A stretch of DNA of 8,489 nt from Ruminococcus sp. (lineage in GTDB: Bacteria; Bacillota; Clostridia; Oscillospirales; Ruminococcaceae): NCBI GenBank assembly GCA_031262625.1, contig JAISHJ010000092.1, positions 1-8,489 of the forward strand, read 5' to 3'. Made by a program: the position numbers and the translations under genes. Numbering within the stretch: the stretch's first letter is position 1; each line of letters opens with the position of its first letter. The notes under the pieces were generated by a model. The model had not been told where the DNA came from. It searched no databases and saw only the letters and a list, made by a program, of their open reading frames with translations. Of this stretch, positions 1 through 6,531 are shown one piece after another.

Positions 1-773
1 TGGTGGGGGTAGGCGAGTTTGTTGTCGCGCCCGGTGAACTGAATATCGAAAGCGTGAGCGAAACCGTCGCCGAAATAGTGGGAAGTCCCGGCTTGGAGAG
101 CCTTTCCGTCATGCATTAAAGCTTCTATAGCATAGGTGGAAACTGCACCCGCGAACTTGTCGGATTCGGTTTTCTGCCCCTTTACTACAGGAATAGCAAG
201 GGAGTTTTCGCAAAACTCTGCGTAAACGTCAAGCATACGGCGCGTTTCGGCAACTGCTTCCTCCGCCGTTTCGTGGATAGTATGCCCCTCCTGCCAAAGG
301 AATTCGCGTGAACGAAGGAACGGACGTGTAGTCTTCTCCCAACGTACAACATTTACCCATTGGTTATAAAGCTTGGGCAAATCGCGATAACTCTGTACGA
401 TATTTTTGTAGTGTTCGCAAAAAAGCGTCTCGGAAGTCGGGCGCACACAAAGCCGCTCCTCAAGCTTCTCCGCGCCGCCGTGAGTTACCCAAGCAACTTC
501 GGGAGCAAAACCTTCCACATGGTCCTTCTCTTTTTGAAGGAGCGACTCCGGGATAAACATAGGCATACATACGTTCTCATGCCCCGTCGCCTTAAACATT
601 CCGTCAAGTATAGAAACCATATTCTCCCATATAGCATAGCCGTAAGGGCGTATAACCATACACCCCTTAACAGAAGTGTAAGAAACAAGTTCCGCTTTCA
701 TGCATATGTCGGTATACCACTTAGCAAAATCTTCATCCATTGCCGTTATTGCATTATTTTTTATATTTGCCAT
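1..773 (-). CDS. proS: Prolyl-tRNA synthetase, archaeal/eukaryotic type (N-terminal 257 residues; 3' end outside window)
   Basis: Class II aminoacyl-tRNA synthetase that charges tRNA-Pro with proline in the cytoplasm. The visible N-terminal half reads as a class 3 (short, no editing insertion) ProS. Landmarks are MVIRPYGYAIWE near residues 39-50, the class II motif-2 region with RPTSET at 111-116 and FLRSREFLWQEGHT at 152-165, and AGTSHYFG at 228-235. Such enzymes are usually about 475-490 aa, so roughly half is present; the frame is still open at base 1. The start ATG at 771-773 has GGAAG nine bases upstream (783-787). It lies 5 bp after the yhbY stop, and overlaps by 20 bp the end of the alternative membrane-protein frame, so it is the last visible gene of the ftsY operon. 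The family assignment is firm. The start is well supported by the ribosome-binding site and by homology-like sequence running right up to it. Confidence 0.95.
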   Translation of the reverse strand, partial: MANIKNNAITAMDEDFAKWYTDICMKAELVSYTSVKGCMVIRPYGYAIWENMVSILDGMFKATGHENVCMPMFIPESLLQKEKDHVEGFAPEVAWVTHGGAEKLEERLCVRPTSETLFCEHYKNIVQSYRDLPKLYNQWVNVVRWEKTTRPFLRSREFLWQEGHTIHETAEEAVAETRRMLDVYAEFCENSLAIPVVKGQKTESDKFAGAVSTYAIEALMHDGKALQAGTSHYFGDGFAHAFDIQFTGRDNKLAYPH

Positions 774-1059
774 TATCATTATCTTCCGTTTCTTGATTTA
801 TTTCCGCCGGGCTTTCCTCTGTATTCTGTACTCTTTCCTCTGTATTCTGACTGTCGAGGTCGCCCATCCATGGGTCTTTTACCGTAAACTTTTCCGGGTT
901 TATCTGCTCCGTTTTTGGAGTAAACCCGAACATTCGGTCGATTATCTTTGCGAGTTTCGGCGTTATCATTGCGATTCCCCATACGAGAAGAAGAATCAGG
1001 AGCATACCGCCGCCGAACTTTAACATTAACAGGAGGGTGTCCGTGTTTAGGTTTAACAT
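754..1059 (-). CDS. Putative small single-pass membrane protein with acidic tail, overlapping the yhbY 3' extension
   Basis: Family not recognised. The 101 residues show a strongly hydrophobic stretch at about 9-32 (LLLMLKFGGGMLLILLLVWG followed by IAMIT). A basic patch (PKLAKIIDR) then suggests an inside C terminus, and a hydrophilic acidic tail contains the near-repeat QNTEERV/QNTEES. It shares 281 bp with the yhbY C-terminal frame and ends 20 bp inside proS. My hand count of GC by codon position over about 92 shared codons is roughly 51/32/54% in this frame. That is the usual coding pattern, with a low second position. The yhbY frame over the same DNA gives about 54/51/32%. Against it, the ATG at 1057-1059 has only a weak upstream purine stretch and no clear Shine-Dalgarno. 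It begins almost exactly where the canonical CRM domain of YhbY ends, which is where a separate downstream gene would be expected. Confidence 0.5.
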   Translation of the reverse strand: MLNLNTDTLLLMLKFGGGMLLILLLVWGIAMITPKLAKIIDRMFGFTPKTEQINPEKFTVKDPWMGDLDSQNTEERVQNTEESPAEINQETEDNDNGKYKK

Positions 1060-1342
1060 TTTTCTTAGCTTTCTGTGGTTCTTTAAGTTCTTTATATAGT
1101 ATAAAGGTGTTCCCGATAATTTGAACTATCTCCGCGCCTGCCGCCGCCGCAACCTTTTCGGCACAGGTTTTAATGTCTTCCGGGGCGGTCTCGAGGACTC
1201 TCGCCTTAATTATGTCGCGGTGGGAAAATGCGGCGGCGGCTTCTGCTTCTGTAGCATCGGTAACGCCGTTTTTTCCGATAAAAAGTATAACGTCTTCCGT
1301 CTGTGCGCGTGAGCGAAGTTTTGCGCGAAATGCTGATAACAT
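779..1342 (-). CDS. yhbY: YhbY family (CRM domain) RNA-binding protein with long basic C-terminal extension
   Basis: Small RNA-binding protein of the CRM/YhbY family, whose members associate with pre-50S ribosomal particles. The CRM domain occupies about residues 1-85. It has the conserved FIGKNGVTD loop (GxxG type) at 21-29, HRDIIKARVL at 41-50 and a final strand GAEIVQIIGNTFILYKE at 69-85. YhbY proteins usually end near residue 95-100; this frame runs to 187. The extra part is rich in Arg, Gly, Asn and Lys, with repeated EYRGK units, and resembles disordered basic RNA-binding tails. The start ATG overlaps the rdgB stop as TAATG and has GGAG eight bases upstream (1351-1354). Arg codons are almost all CGC in the CRM part but mainly AGA, CGG and CGA in the tail. 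That change in codon use means the tail may not be the main product of this DNA (see the overlapping 754-1059 frame). The CRM part is secure; the tail is uncertain. Confidence 0.85.
   Translation of the reverse strand: MLSAFRAKLRSRAQTEDVILFIGKNGVTDATEAEAAAAFSHRDIIKARVLETAPEDIKTCAEKVAAAAGAEIVQIIGNTFILYKELKEPQKAKKNVKPKHGHPPVNVKVRRRYAPDSSSRMGNRNDNAETRKDNRPNVRVYSKNGADKPGKVYGKRPMDGRPRQSEYRGKSTEYRGKPGGNKSRNGR
812..849 (-). repeat. Two-copy 17-bp direct repeat, 21-bp period
   Basis: The unit ctttcctctgtattctg occurs at 812-828 and 833-849 with identical sequence. The 21-bp period is seven codons, so both overlapping frames repeat: EYRGKST/EYRGK in the yhbY tail and QNTEERV/QNTEE in the membrane-protein frame. 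It looks like a small tandem duplication inside a low-complexity tail. Confidence 0.9.
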
Positions 1343-1923
1343 TATAGTTTCTCCAAATATAATTTAAGTTTTTCGAGTGCTTTTTTGCGGTGCGAAATCG
1401 CGTTCTTTTCGGATTCGGACATTTCCGCGAGAGTACGTCCGTTTACCTCGAAAATTGAATCATAACCGAAGCCGTTTTCGCCGCGATTTTCATAAGCAAT
1501 TTTTCCGTCAAGCCGCCCCGTGAAGAATTTCGGCTCGCAGTCTTTGTCAAGAAGGCAGATTACAGTTTCAAAGTAAGCGTCCCTCTCGTCAATTCCGTTA
1601 AGGAGAGCAAGTACTTTTGCTCTCCGCTTGCCCGGCTCTGCAAAGCGCGCGGAATTCACACCCGGCTCGCCTAAAAGCACTTCAATAAAAAGCCCGGAAT
1701 CGTCGGCAATAATAAATTCATCTAAAGCGGACTTCTGCAACAAATCATAAGCCGCCTTTGCCTTAATATAAGCGTTTTGGCGGAGGGTTTTACCGTTTTC
1801 CTCCGGCTCGGAGACTATTCCGGCATCTTTAAGGGAGACTACTTCACAGTCTGAAATTTCGCGGATTTCGCGAAGCTTCCCGGCGTTATTCGTCGCCGCT
1901 GTTATTTTCATTTTCTTTGGCAT
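1342..1923 (-). CDS. rdgB: XTP/dITP pyrophosphatase (RdgB/HAM1 family)
   Basis: Cytoplasmic house-cleaning enzyme that hydrolyses non-canonical purine NTPs (dITP, XTP, ITP) to the monophosphate and pyrophosphate, keeping them out of DNA and RNA. Family motifs appear in order in the 193-aa product: TNNAGK at 11-16 (phosphate binding), ADDSGL at 73-78 (metal-binding acidic residues), GEPGVNSARF at 85-94, GFGYDSIF at 151-158 and SHRKKAL at 177-183. The length matches the usual 190-200 aa. The start at 1923 was chosen because GGAGG lies nine bases upstream. The internal ATG at 1911 gives the textbook MKITAATNN start but has a poorer site, and the open frame to 1974 would only add residues from within ftsY. 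The gene overlaps the ftsY 3' end by 38 bp and its TAA overlaps the yhbY ATG, so translation of the three genes is probably coupled. Confidence 0.95.
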   Translation of the reverse strand: MPKKMKITAATNNAGKLREIREISDCEVVSLKDAGIVSEPEENGKTLRQNAYIKAKAAYDLLQKSALDEFIIADDSGLFIEVLLGEPGVNSARFAEPGKRRAKVLALLNGIDERDAYFETVICLLDKDCEPKFFTGRLDGKIAYENRGENGFGYDSIFEVNGRTLAEMSESEKNAISHRKKALEKLKLYLEKL

Positions 1924-2815
1924 CAAACAAAGCCTCCGTAAATGCTTTCGGGTCAAAAGGAATAATGTCGTCAACCTGTTCGCCCACGCCGATAAACTTC
2001 ACCGGAATGTTAAACTCCGCCATTATAGGGATAATTATTCCGCCTTTTGCCGTTCCGTCAAGCTTCGTGAGAATAATTCCGTCAACGTCACAGGCTTCGT
2101 GAAAAAGTCTTGCCTGTGAGACGGCGTTCTGCCCTGTAGTAGCATCGAGAACGAGGAGCGTTTCGGTGTTGCCGTCCGTCTTTTCGGAGATTATACGCCT
2201 GATTTTCGCAAGCTCATCCATAAGACCTTTTTTATTATGAAGCCGCCCTGCCGTGTCGATAATGAGTATGTCGGAATGTTTCGCCTTAGCGGCATCTATA
2301 GCATCGTAGACCACAGAAGCGGGGTCTGCCCCCTGCGGGCGCGAGATTATTTCACAGTCTGCTCTGGAAGCCCAGACTTCAAGCTGTTCCACCGCCGCCG
2401 CACGGAAAGTGTCCGCCGCCGCGATTAAAACTTTCTTACCCTCCGCTTTATACCTTGCCGCAAGCTTCCCGATAGTAGTAGTCTTCCCCGCGCCGTTTAC
2501 CCCGATAACTAAAATTACGCTTGCAGTAATCTCCGTGCTTTCGGGAGTAATCATCTCCGATATAATGTTAATAAGTTCCTCCCTGACAAGCGCAGGGTCG
2601 GTTATAGCGTTCTCCGCTGTTTGACGTCTAAGCTTTTCGGTAATTTTTTCGCTCATATTCATGCCTATGTCGGAGGTTATGAGGAGTTCCTCCAGTTCAT
2701 CGAAAAAAGCTTCGTCGAGTTTCTTCGCGAAGAGAAGGTTAAGCTTTTTATTTATGTTGTCCCGGGTTTTTTTAAGCCCGAAACCTATTTTTTGAAAGAA
2801 ATTCATTTTTTCCAT
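1886..2815 (-). CDS. ftsY: Signal recognition particle receptor FtsY
   Basis: SRP-type GTPase that docks SRP-ribosome complexes at the cytoplasmic membrane for co-translational insertion of membrane proteins. In the 309-aa product a four-helix N domain (about 1-95, including LDEAFFDELEELLITSDIG at 33-51) precedes the G domain. G-domain motifs are the P-loop GVNGAGKTT at 105-113, ADTFRAAAVEQL at 134-145, DTAGR at 187-191, TKLDGTAKGG at 250-259 and GVGEQVDDIIPF at 276-287. There is no long acidic A domain, as in many short-form Gram-positive FtsY proteins. The frame is open to 2944, but that extension translates the terminator hairpin and promoter and is not real. The first plausible start is 2815, with a second ATG at 2806. 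Neither has a strong Shine-Dalgarno, and the promoter abuts the start, so initiation may be leaderless. First gene of the ftsY-rdgB-yhbY-proS operon. Confidence 0.95.
   Translation of the reverse strand: MEKMNFFQKIGFGLKKTRDNINKKLNLLFAKKLDEAFFDELEELLITSDIGMNMSEKITEKLRRQTAENAITDPALVREELINIISEMITPESTEITASVILVIGVNGAGKTTTIGKLAARYKAEGKKVLIAAADTFRAAAVEQLEVWASRADCEIISRPQGADPASVVYDAIDAAKAKHSDILIIDTAGRLHNKKGLMDELAKIRRIISEKTDGNTETLLVLDATTGQNAVSQARLFHEACDVDGIILTKLDGTAKGGIIIPIMAEFNIPVKFIGVGEQVDDIIPFDPKAFTEALFDAKENENNSGDE
1933..1937 (-). promoter_or_regulatory. Ribosome-binding site of rdgB inside ftsY
   Basis: GGAGG on the minus strand, nine bases before the ATG at 1921-1923 and within the last codons of ftsY. 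It decides in favour of the start at 1923 over the family-typical internal methionine at 1911. Confidence 0.7.
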
Positions 2816-2822
2816 ACAGAAT

Positions 2823-2851
2823 ATTATACACCATTTTTGTAAACATTGCAA
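2823..2851 (-). promoter_or_regulatory. Sigma-70/sigma-A promoter for ftsY operon
   Basis: On the minus strand, TTGCAA at 2846-2851 and TATAAT at 2823-2828 are separated by exactly 17 bp, with an A-rich stretch just upstream. The predicted transcript start (seventh base after the -10) falls at about 2816, next to the A of the ftsY ATG at 2815. It lies immediately after the terminator that ends the flagellar block, so it is well placed to start a new transcription unit. Confidence 0.75.
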
Positions 2852-2860
2852 GAGTTTTTT

Positions 2861-2927
2861 AAAAATAAAGGAACTCCGCACCGCGAAGCTCTTTTCGCTG
2901 CGAAGTAGTCTTCGCTGCGAAGTTCCT
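2861..2927 (-). terminator. Rho-independent terminator at the end of the flagellar gene block
   Basis: The minus-strand arms AGGAACTTCGCA (2916-2927) and TGCGGAGTTCCT (2869-2880) pair over 12 bp with one G-T wobble. The stem extends inward by a GCGAAG/CTTCGC helix past a two-base bulge, and a TTATTTTT run follows at 2861-2868. It begins 26 bp after the stop of the FliT-position gene and precedes the ftsY promoter. The loop side holds two copies of ttcgctgcgaagt (plus-strand 2894-2906 and 2911-2923), which may form alternative stems. Confidence 0.8.
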
Positions 2928-2953
2928 GTTATTATTTCGTACATTGCAGCCCT

Positions 2954-3397
2954 TTACGACTTCGCGCTAAGCTTCGCACCCTTTGCAACGTCATAGTTTG
3001 CGCTTTTTATATAGCTTGCGACTTTGTTTGACTTTTCAGAGCCTTTAATCTGTTCTAAAGTAAGGTCCATTTCGCCGTGAAGTCTCGCCGCCGCCTTTTT
3101 ATCGAGCGCGATAATCTCAGCCTTAGCATCTCTAATCTGTGCGCAGAGCAAACTGACTTCGGGGTAGTCCTCGCTCTCTTTCCCGTCTTTTATGACGGAA
3201 GAAAGCGCGCGATTTCCCGAAAGTATGGCTTTTTCTATATCCTTCTCCGTCTTCACCAAACCTTTAAGCTGTTCATCACGTGCGGCAATAAGTTCGGGAA
3301 AGATGTCGATAGATTCGTGGAGAAGGCGGTTTGTCAGGTTTTTGTAGCAGCCCAGTTCTATTAGCTTGCGCCGCAGCAGAGTTAAAATTTCATCCAT
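2954..3397 (-). CDS. Hypothetical flagellar protein in the fliT position (probable export chaperone)
   Basis: A 147-aa soluble, charged, Leu/Lys/Glu/Ala-rich protein that looks mostly helical with coiled-coil potential, for example ELIAARDEQLKGLVKTEKDI near 35-54 and a second helical stretch at about 82-120. It has no signal peptide or membrane segment. It follows fliS by 5 bp and is the last gene before the terminator. In Bacillus the gene after fliS is fliT, encoding the small helical chaperone of the cap protein FliD, so a FliT- or FlgN-like role is the natural guess. The sequence itself shows no motif I can assign to FliT, and at 147 aa it is longer than typical FliT (about 90-120 aa). 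The function is inferred from position and secondary-structure character only. There is no convincing Shine-Dalgarno, so translation may be coupled to fliS. Confidence 0.8.
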   Translation of the reverse strand: MDEILTLLRRKLIELGCYKNLTNRLLHESIDIFPELIAARDEQLKGLVKTEKDIEKAILSGNRALSSVIKDGKESEDYPEVSLLCAQIRDAKAEIIALDKKAAARLHGEMDLTLEQIKGSEKSNKVASYIKSANYDVAKGAKLSAKS

Positions 3398-3402
3398 GTT
3401 TA

Positions 3403-3777
3403 TTAAACCATCGCGCCGACTTTTTGGAAGGTTTCCTTAAGTGTCTGGAAATGGTGGATAAGATAGCGCACCGAAGCGGAATCTTTGTTTCTCGTAGCAT
3501 CAATGAGAGTGGTGCGGTAATAAGCGTATAAATCGCGAAGATTATGCGCTATTTCATACTTCATATCAAGAGCAAAGCGCAGTTCATCTACTATCCGCTC
3601 TACCTTGCGGATAGACTCGGAAGCTTTAATATACTGTCCGCGGTCCATATACTCCGCGCCCTTCGCACACTCCACCACACATTTGTCGTAAAGGGCAATC
3701 AGTATTTCAAGCGGCGTCATAGACACAGTTGAAGCTGCCTTGTAGTTTTTATACATTGCATATGGATTTGGATTCAT
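3403..3777 (-). CDS. fliS: Flagellar export chaperone FliS
   Basis: Cytoplasmic chaperone that binds the C-terminal region of flagellin, prevents its premature polymerisation and delivers it to the flagellar export gate. The 124-aa product matches the family length. It begins with the characteristic NPYAMYKNYKAAS (4-16) and continues with TPLEILIALYDKCV at 21-34; the remainder is helical, as in the four-helix bundle fold. In Bacillota FliS also contributes to the FliW-CsrA circuit by helping set the free flagellin level. AAAGGA precedes the start ATG by about eight bases. It lies 46 bp after fliD and 5 bp before the FliT-position gene, so it is almost certainly co-transcribed with both. Confidence 0.95.
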   Translation of the reverse strand: MNPNPYAMYKNYKAASTVSMTPLEILIALYDKCVVECAKGAEYMDRGQYIKASESIRKVERIVDELRFALDMKYEIAHNLRDLYAYYRTTLIDATRNKDSASVRYLIHHFQTLKETFQKVGAMV

Positions 3778-3823
3778 AACAAAATTCCTTTATTAAGGGT
3801 AGTATTCGTGCCTTCGTGCTTAC

Positions 3824-6436
3824 TTACGCGCCTGTACCGCCGAGTTGGGCGAGGGCGTTGGTTTGGTCTTGAAGCGAAGCGAGAGCTGTCTCGAGGGAGG
3901 TGAATTTTTGCCAAAGACGTGCGGTTTCAGACTCATATCTCGTCTGTAAAGAAGCGATTAAAGTGTCATATTCTTTTATCTGCATATAAATCTGATTGGT
4001 TGTAGCGGAACGCGTTCCGGCAATACCTGCTTTTTGTGTAAGGTAGCCTTGAGTGCTTTCGGAAGTCTCAATCATTCCGTCAACCGCTTTGTTAAGCTTA
4101 GTTGCAAGCCCTGTTTCGGCATCGGTGAAGAAGTTCGCGATTTCGTCGCCGTATTTATTAATAGCCTTATCGAGTTCTTCTTCATTTATCTCGAAGATGT
4201 TGCCGCCCGAACGGTCTTTTGACAGAGTTATCCCCATATCAAAGATAGTCATGCCGTCGGAAACGGTAATCATTGCGTTTGAAAAATCGTTCAGAACATT
4301 CTGTAAGGTCTGGTCGTTATAGAGGAGACCTTTCTTAGCCTGTGTTTCCCAGTTTTTAATCTCTTCTTCGGAATAAGATTCGCGCTGTTCGTCAGTAAGA
4401 GGTTCAAATGTCGCACCGCTTGATGTCGGGCGTTTTTCAGACATGATTTTGGTGACTTCTTTAACTAAGGTGTTATACTGGTCAACAAATTTAACCACCA
4501 TGTCTTTTATAGCGCCGGTGTCTTTTTTAACTTCAACGGTTACAGGAGCATCAGCGGCGGTGATTTCGTCCATAGCTTCTATATTGAAGGTTACGCCGGA
4601 GACTGTGAAAGCATCGGAAGCGTTTTCGTAGGTTGCTTCTGCGCCGGAAGGGTCGGTAACCGTAATAGAAGCGTTTGAGCCCTTCGTATATATTCCCGTA
4701 AAGGAGGAGTCGATTTTAGCGGAACTGCCGGAGGAAGAAACAAGCGTAGTGCCTGATCCGCCGAAATATGCGGAAGTAAGAGCCTCTGCTCCCGCATCAG
4801 CCGCCGTATAGCCGTTAAGCTTTGATACAAGGTGTCCGTCGGCGGTAAGGGAGAAATATCCGCTCGCCGTAAGGTCGTCAAGAGTAATATTTCCGCCGTC
4901 TTTTCCGGTAATGGTCTTTGTGTCGGTGCCGTTTGTGAAGGTCATTGTCGTCTGCGCCGGCTCTCCTGTCGGGAGGGGAGACATTGAACCTGTAATCCGT
5001 GAAGCGGTATAGTTTTTGCCTGTCGCGCCTGTTTTTGTAAGGTTATCGCCTGCATCGGTAATCGAAATTTCAAAGTCTGCGCTTGTGAAGGTTAAACTAT
5101 TAGTGCCGAGAGTTACGTCGGTCTTAGCGGCAAGTGCTGCCGCATCTGTAGAAGACATATAGCTTCCGAGACCGCTCTCTATCTGGCTCTTAATTTCGTT
5201 TTGAATTTGCTCGTCTGTATAGGAAGTCCCCTCCGCAAATTTAGAGGAGTCGAGAGTAATATCGAGTTCGTTTCCGTCAATCTCTACCTTAAAATTATAG
5301 TTTGTTCCTGCGGCGAGACCGTTTTTCATGTCATCAACTGCGCCGGCTTTGAATTCACCGGTAACTTTACCGAAGGTTTTATATTCAAGAACCTTATCCG
5401 ATACGGAGGAATTTGTTACCGCGAGAGAACCTGCTCCCGAACCTACCGGAATATTAAAGAGCGAGTTTAAGAGGTTACCGGAAGACTGCGAAAGTTCAAT
5501 CTCCGCGCCCGAGCCGGACTCGGAAGCTTCAATCGTAAACTTCCCGGAAATTGTGTTATAAGCGGCTTTTACGCCTGCGCCTGCTCCGTTTATAGCGCTT
5601 ACTATTGAAGTTATAGAGCTGTCTTTTGTAAATTCGAGGTCTTTTCCGTTAACATTGATTTGGTAAAGGTCTACGCTCTCGTCAAGCGCAACATTAAACT
5701 CAATTTCCCCGATGGTAGACTGGGGAGTAACAACGTTTGAAGCATCATTTTTAAGCCCGACAGCTTCATCGTTATAGCCGACCTTAAAGATGTGAGAAAC
5801 GGTATCGGGAGCGCCGGAGGTGTCGTAAGTAAGCGTGCCGTCGGCAGCTAAATTAAACTGCTGTCCGGTTTTATATGTGTCGTCGAAAGCATCTTGGAGA
5901 GCGGTATTGAAGTTATTCCGCGCGGTAGCTTCGTCGCCGCCCATAAAGCTGATGGTTTTTTTGTTGCCGTCGAGGGTTACGTCAACGGAGTAGCCCTCTG
6001 TAGTATTAGTAGCTTTTGAAAAGTCAAGCTTAACTGTGCCGTCCGAAAAGCCGCTCGCTCCGCCTGAGTCTTGGGTAGAAACTTTCGCCGCTTTCGCCTT
6101 AGTTGCGGCGGAAATTTTATACGTACCCGCGAGCGCGGTACTGCTTGCTGTTGCGGTAAGGGCTGTGTTTGAAGAAGTCGCCGACATTTTCTGTAAATTA
6201 CCGCGAAGACGAACCGACTCGGTAGAAGTCAGCCCTAAATATTTATCCTGAAATTCTTGAAGTTTTGTAATTACGCTTTGATAGGTTTCCTGCTGCCACT
6301 TTAATTTCTGGCTGCTTGCTTTGTTTTTTTCGATTTTATTAAGCGTACGTGCTGACATCGCTTTAACGAGTGCCTCTGTATCGAGACCGGACATAATGCC
6401 CGCCATTCTGGTTAAGCTTGAAGGATCTGTTGCCAT
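3824..6436 (-). CDS. fliD: Flagellar filament cap protein FliD (hook-associated protein 2), unusually large
   Basis: Extracellular cap at the tip of the flagellum that promotes insertion of flagellin subunits. The 870-aa product has an N-terminal FliD domain (about 10-105, opening MAGIMSGLDTEALVKAM). A flagellin-IN-like segment follows near 258-320 (QINVNGKDLEF, then IVSAINGAGAGVKA). The FTVSGVTFNIEAM strand near 610-622 leads into the C-terminal FliD domain (about 640-860, from TGAIKDMVVKFVDQYNTLV to a final coiled coil). The chain contains no cysteine and has no signal peptide, as expected for a flagellar type III export substrate. Many FliD proteins are 450-680 aa; the extra length is in a Ser/Thr/Gly/Asp-rich middle part that would form the surface-exposed domains. 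GGAGG lies about eight bases before the ATG. Located between csrA and fliS. Confidence 0.97.
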   Translation of the reverse strand: MATDPSSLTRMAGIMSGLDTEALVKAMSARTLNKIEKNKASSQKLKWQQETYQSVITKLQEFQDKYLGLTSTESVRLRGNLQKMSATSSNTALTATASSTALAGTYKISAATKAKAAKVSTQDSGGASGFSDGTVKLDFSKATNTTEGYSVDVTLDGNKKTISFMGGDEATARNNFNTALQDAFDDTYKTGQQFNLAADGTLTYDTSGAPDTVSHIFKVGYNDEAVGLKNDASNVVTPQSTIGEIEFNVALDESVDLYQINVNGKDLEFTKDSSITSIVSAINGAGAGVKAAYNTISGKFTIEASESGSGAEIELSQSSGNLLNSLFNIPVGSGAGSLAVTNSSVSDKVLEYKTFGKVTGEFKAGAVDDMKNGLAAGTNYNFKVEIDGNELDITLDSSKFAEGTSYTDEQIQNEIKSQIESGLGSYMSSTDAAALAAKTDVTLGTNSLTFTSADFEISITDAGDNLTKTGATGKNYTASRITGSMSPLPTGEPAQTTMTFTNGTDTKTITGKDGGNITLDDLTASGYFSLTADGHLVSKLNGYTAADAGAEALTSAYFGGSGTTLVSSSGSSAKIDSSFTGIYTKGSNASITVTDPSGAEATYENASDAFTVSGVTFNIEAMDEITAADAPVTVEVKKDTGAIKDMVVKFVDQYNTLVKEVTKIMSEKRPTSSGATFEPLTDEQRESYSEEEIKNWETQAKKGLLYNDQTLQNVLNDFSNAMITVSDGMTIFDMGITLSKDRSGGNIFEINEEELDKAINKYGDEIANFFTDAETGLATKLNKAVDGMIETSESTQGYLTQKAGIAGTRSATTNQIYMQIKEYDTLIASLQTRYESETARLWQKFTSLETALASLQDQTNALAQLGGTGA

Positions 6437-6480
6437 AATATATTACCTCCGTTAGTGAATTTTCGTTATTTATAAATTTT

Positions 6481-6531
6481 CTAAAGCAGCAAGCCCTACG
6501 CACCTGCACCTGCTGTCCTGCCCAACTTTAG
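6481..6531 (-). other. Hairpin across the csrA stop codon in the csrA-fliD gap
   Basis: Minus-strand CTAAAG (6526-6531) pairs with CTTTAG (6481-6486), and the adjacent CAGCA/TGCTG (6511-6515 with 6487-6491) continues the helix with an asymmetric bulge. The bulge contains AGGA (6516-6519), the kind of unpaired GGA that CsrA recognises. No T run follows, so it is not a classical terminator. A role in CsrA feedback is only a possibility. Confidence 0.35.

Noticed and set aside
812..849. Possible CRISPR-like repeat
   Set aside because: Only two 17-bp copies separated by 4 bp and in frame with coding sequence; no spacer structure.
360..887. 175-codon open frame on the plus strand
   Set aside because: Antisense to proS and the yhbY end; composition is a typical reverse-complement shadow and it has no family features.
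1924..1974. Longer rdgB start at 1974
   Set aside because: The added residues lie within ftsY and have no rdgB character; a good ribosome-binding site serves the ATG at 1923.
2816..2944. N-terminal extension of ftsY to an ATG at 2944
   Set aside because: It would translate the terminator hairpin and the promoter; FtsY homology begins only at about 2815.
4591..4881. 96-codon minus-strand frame inside fliD
   Set aside because: Out-of-frame shadow of the fliD coding sequence, rich in Leu/Pro/Arg with no independent signals.
4034..6251. Several plus-strand frames of 60-90 codons opposite fliD
   Set aside because: All are antisense shadows of a long, well-supported gene on the minus strand.
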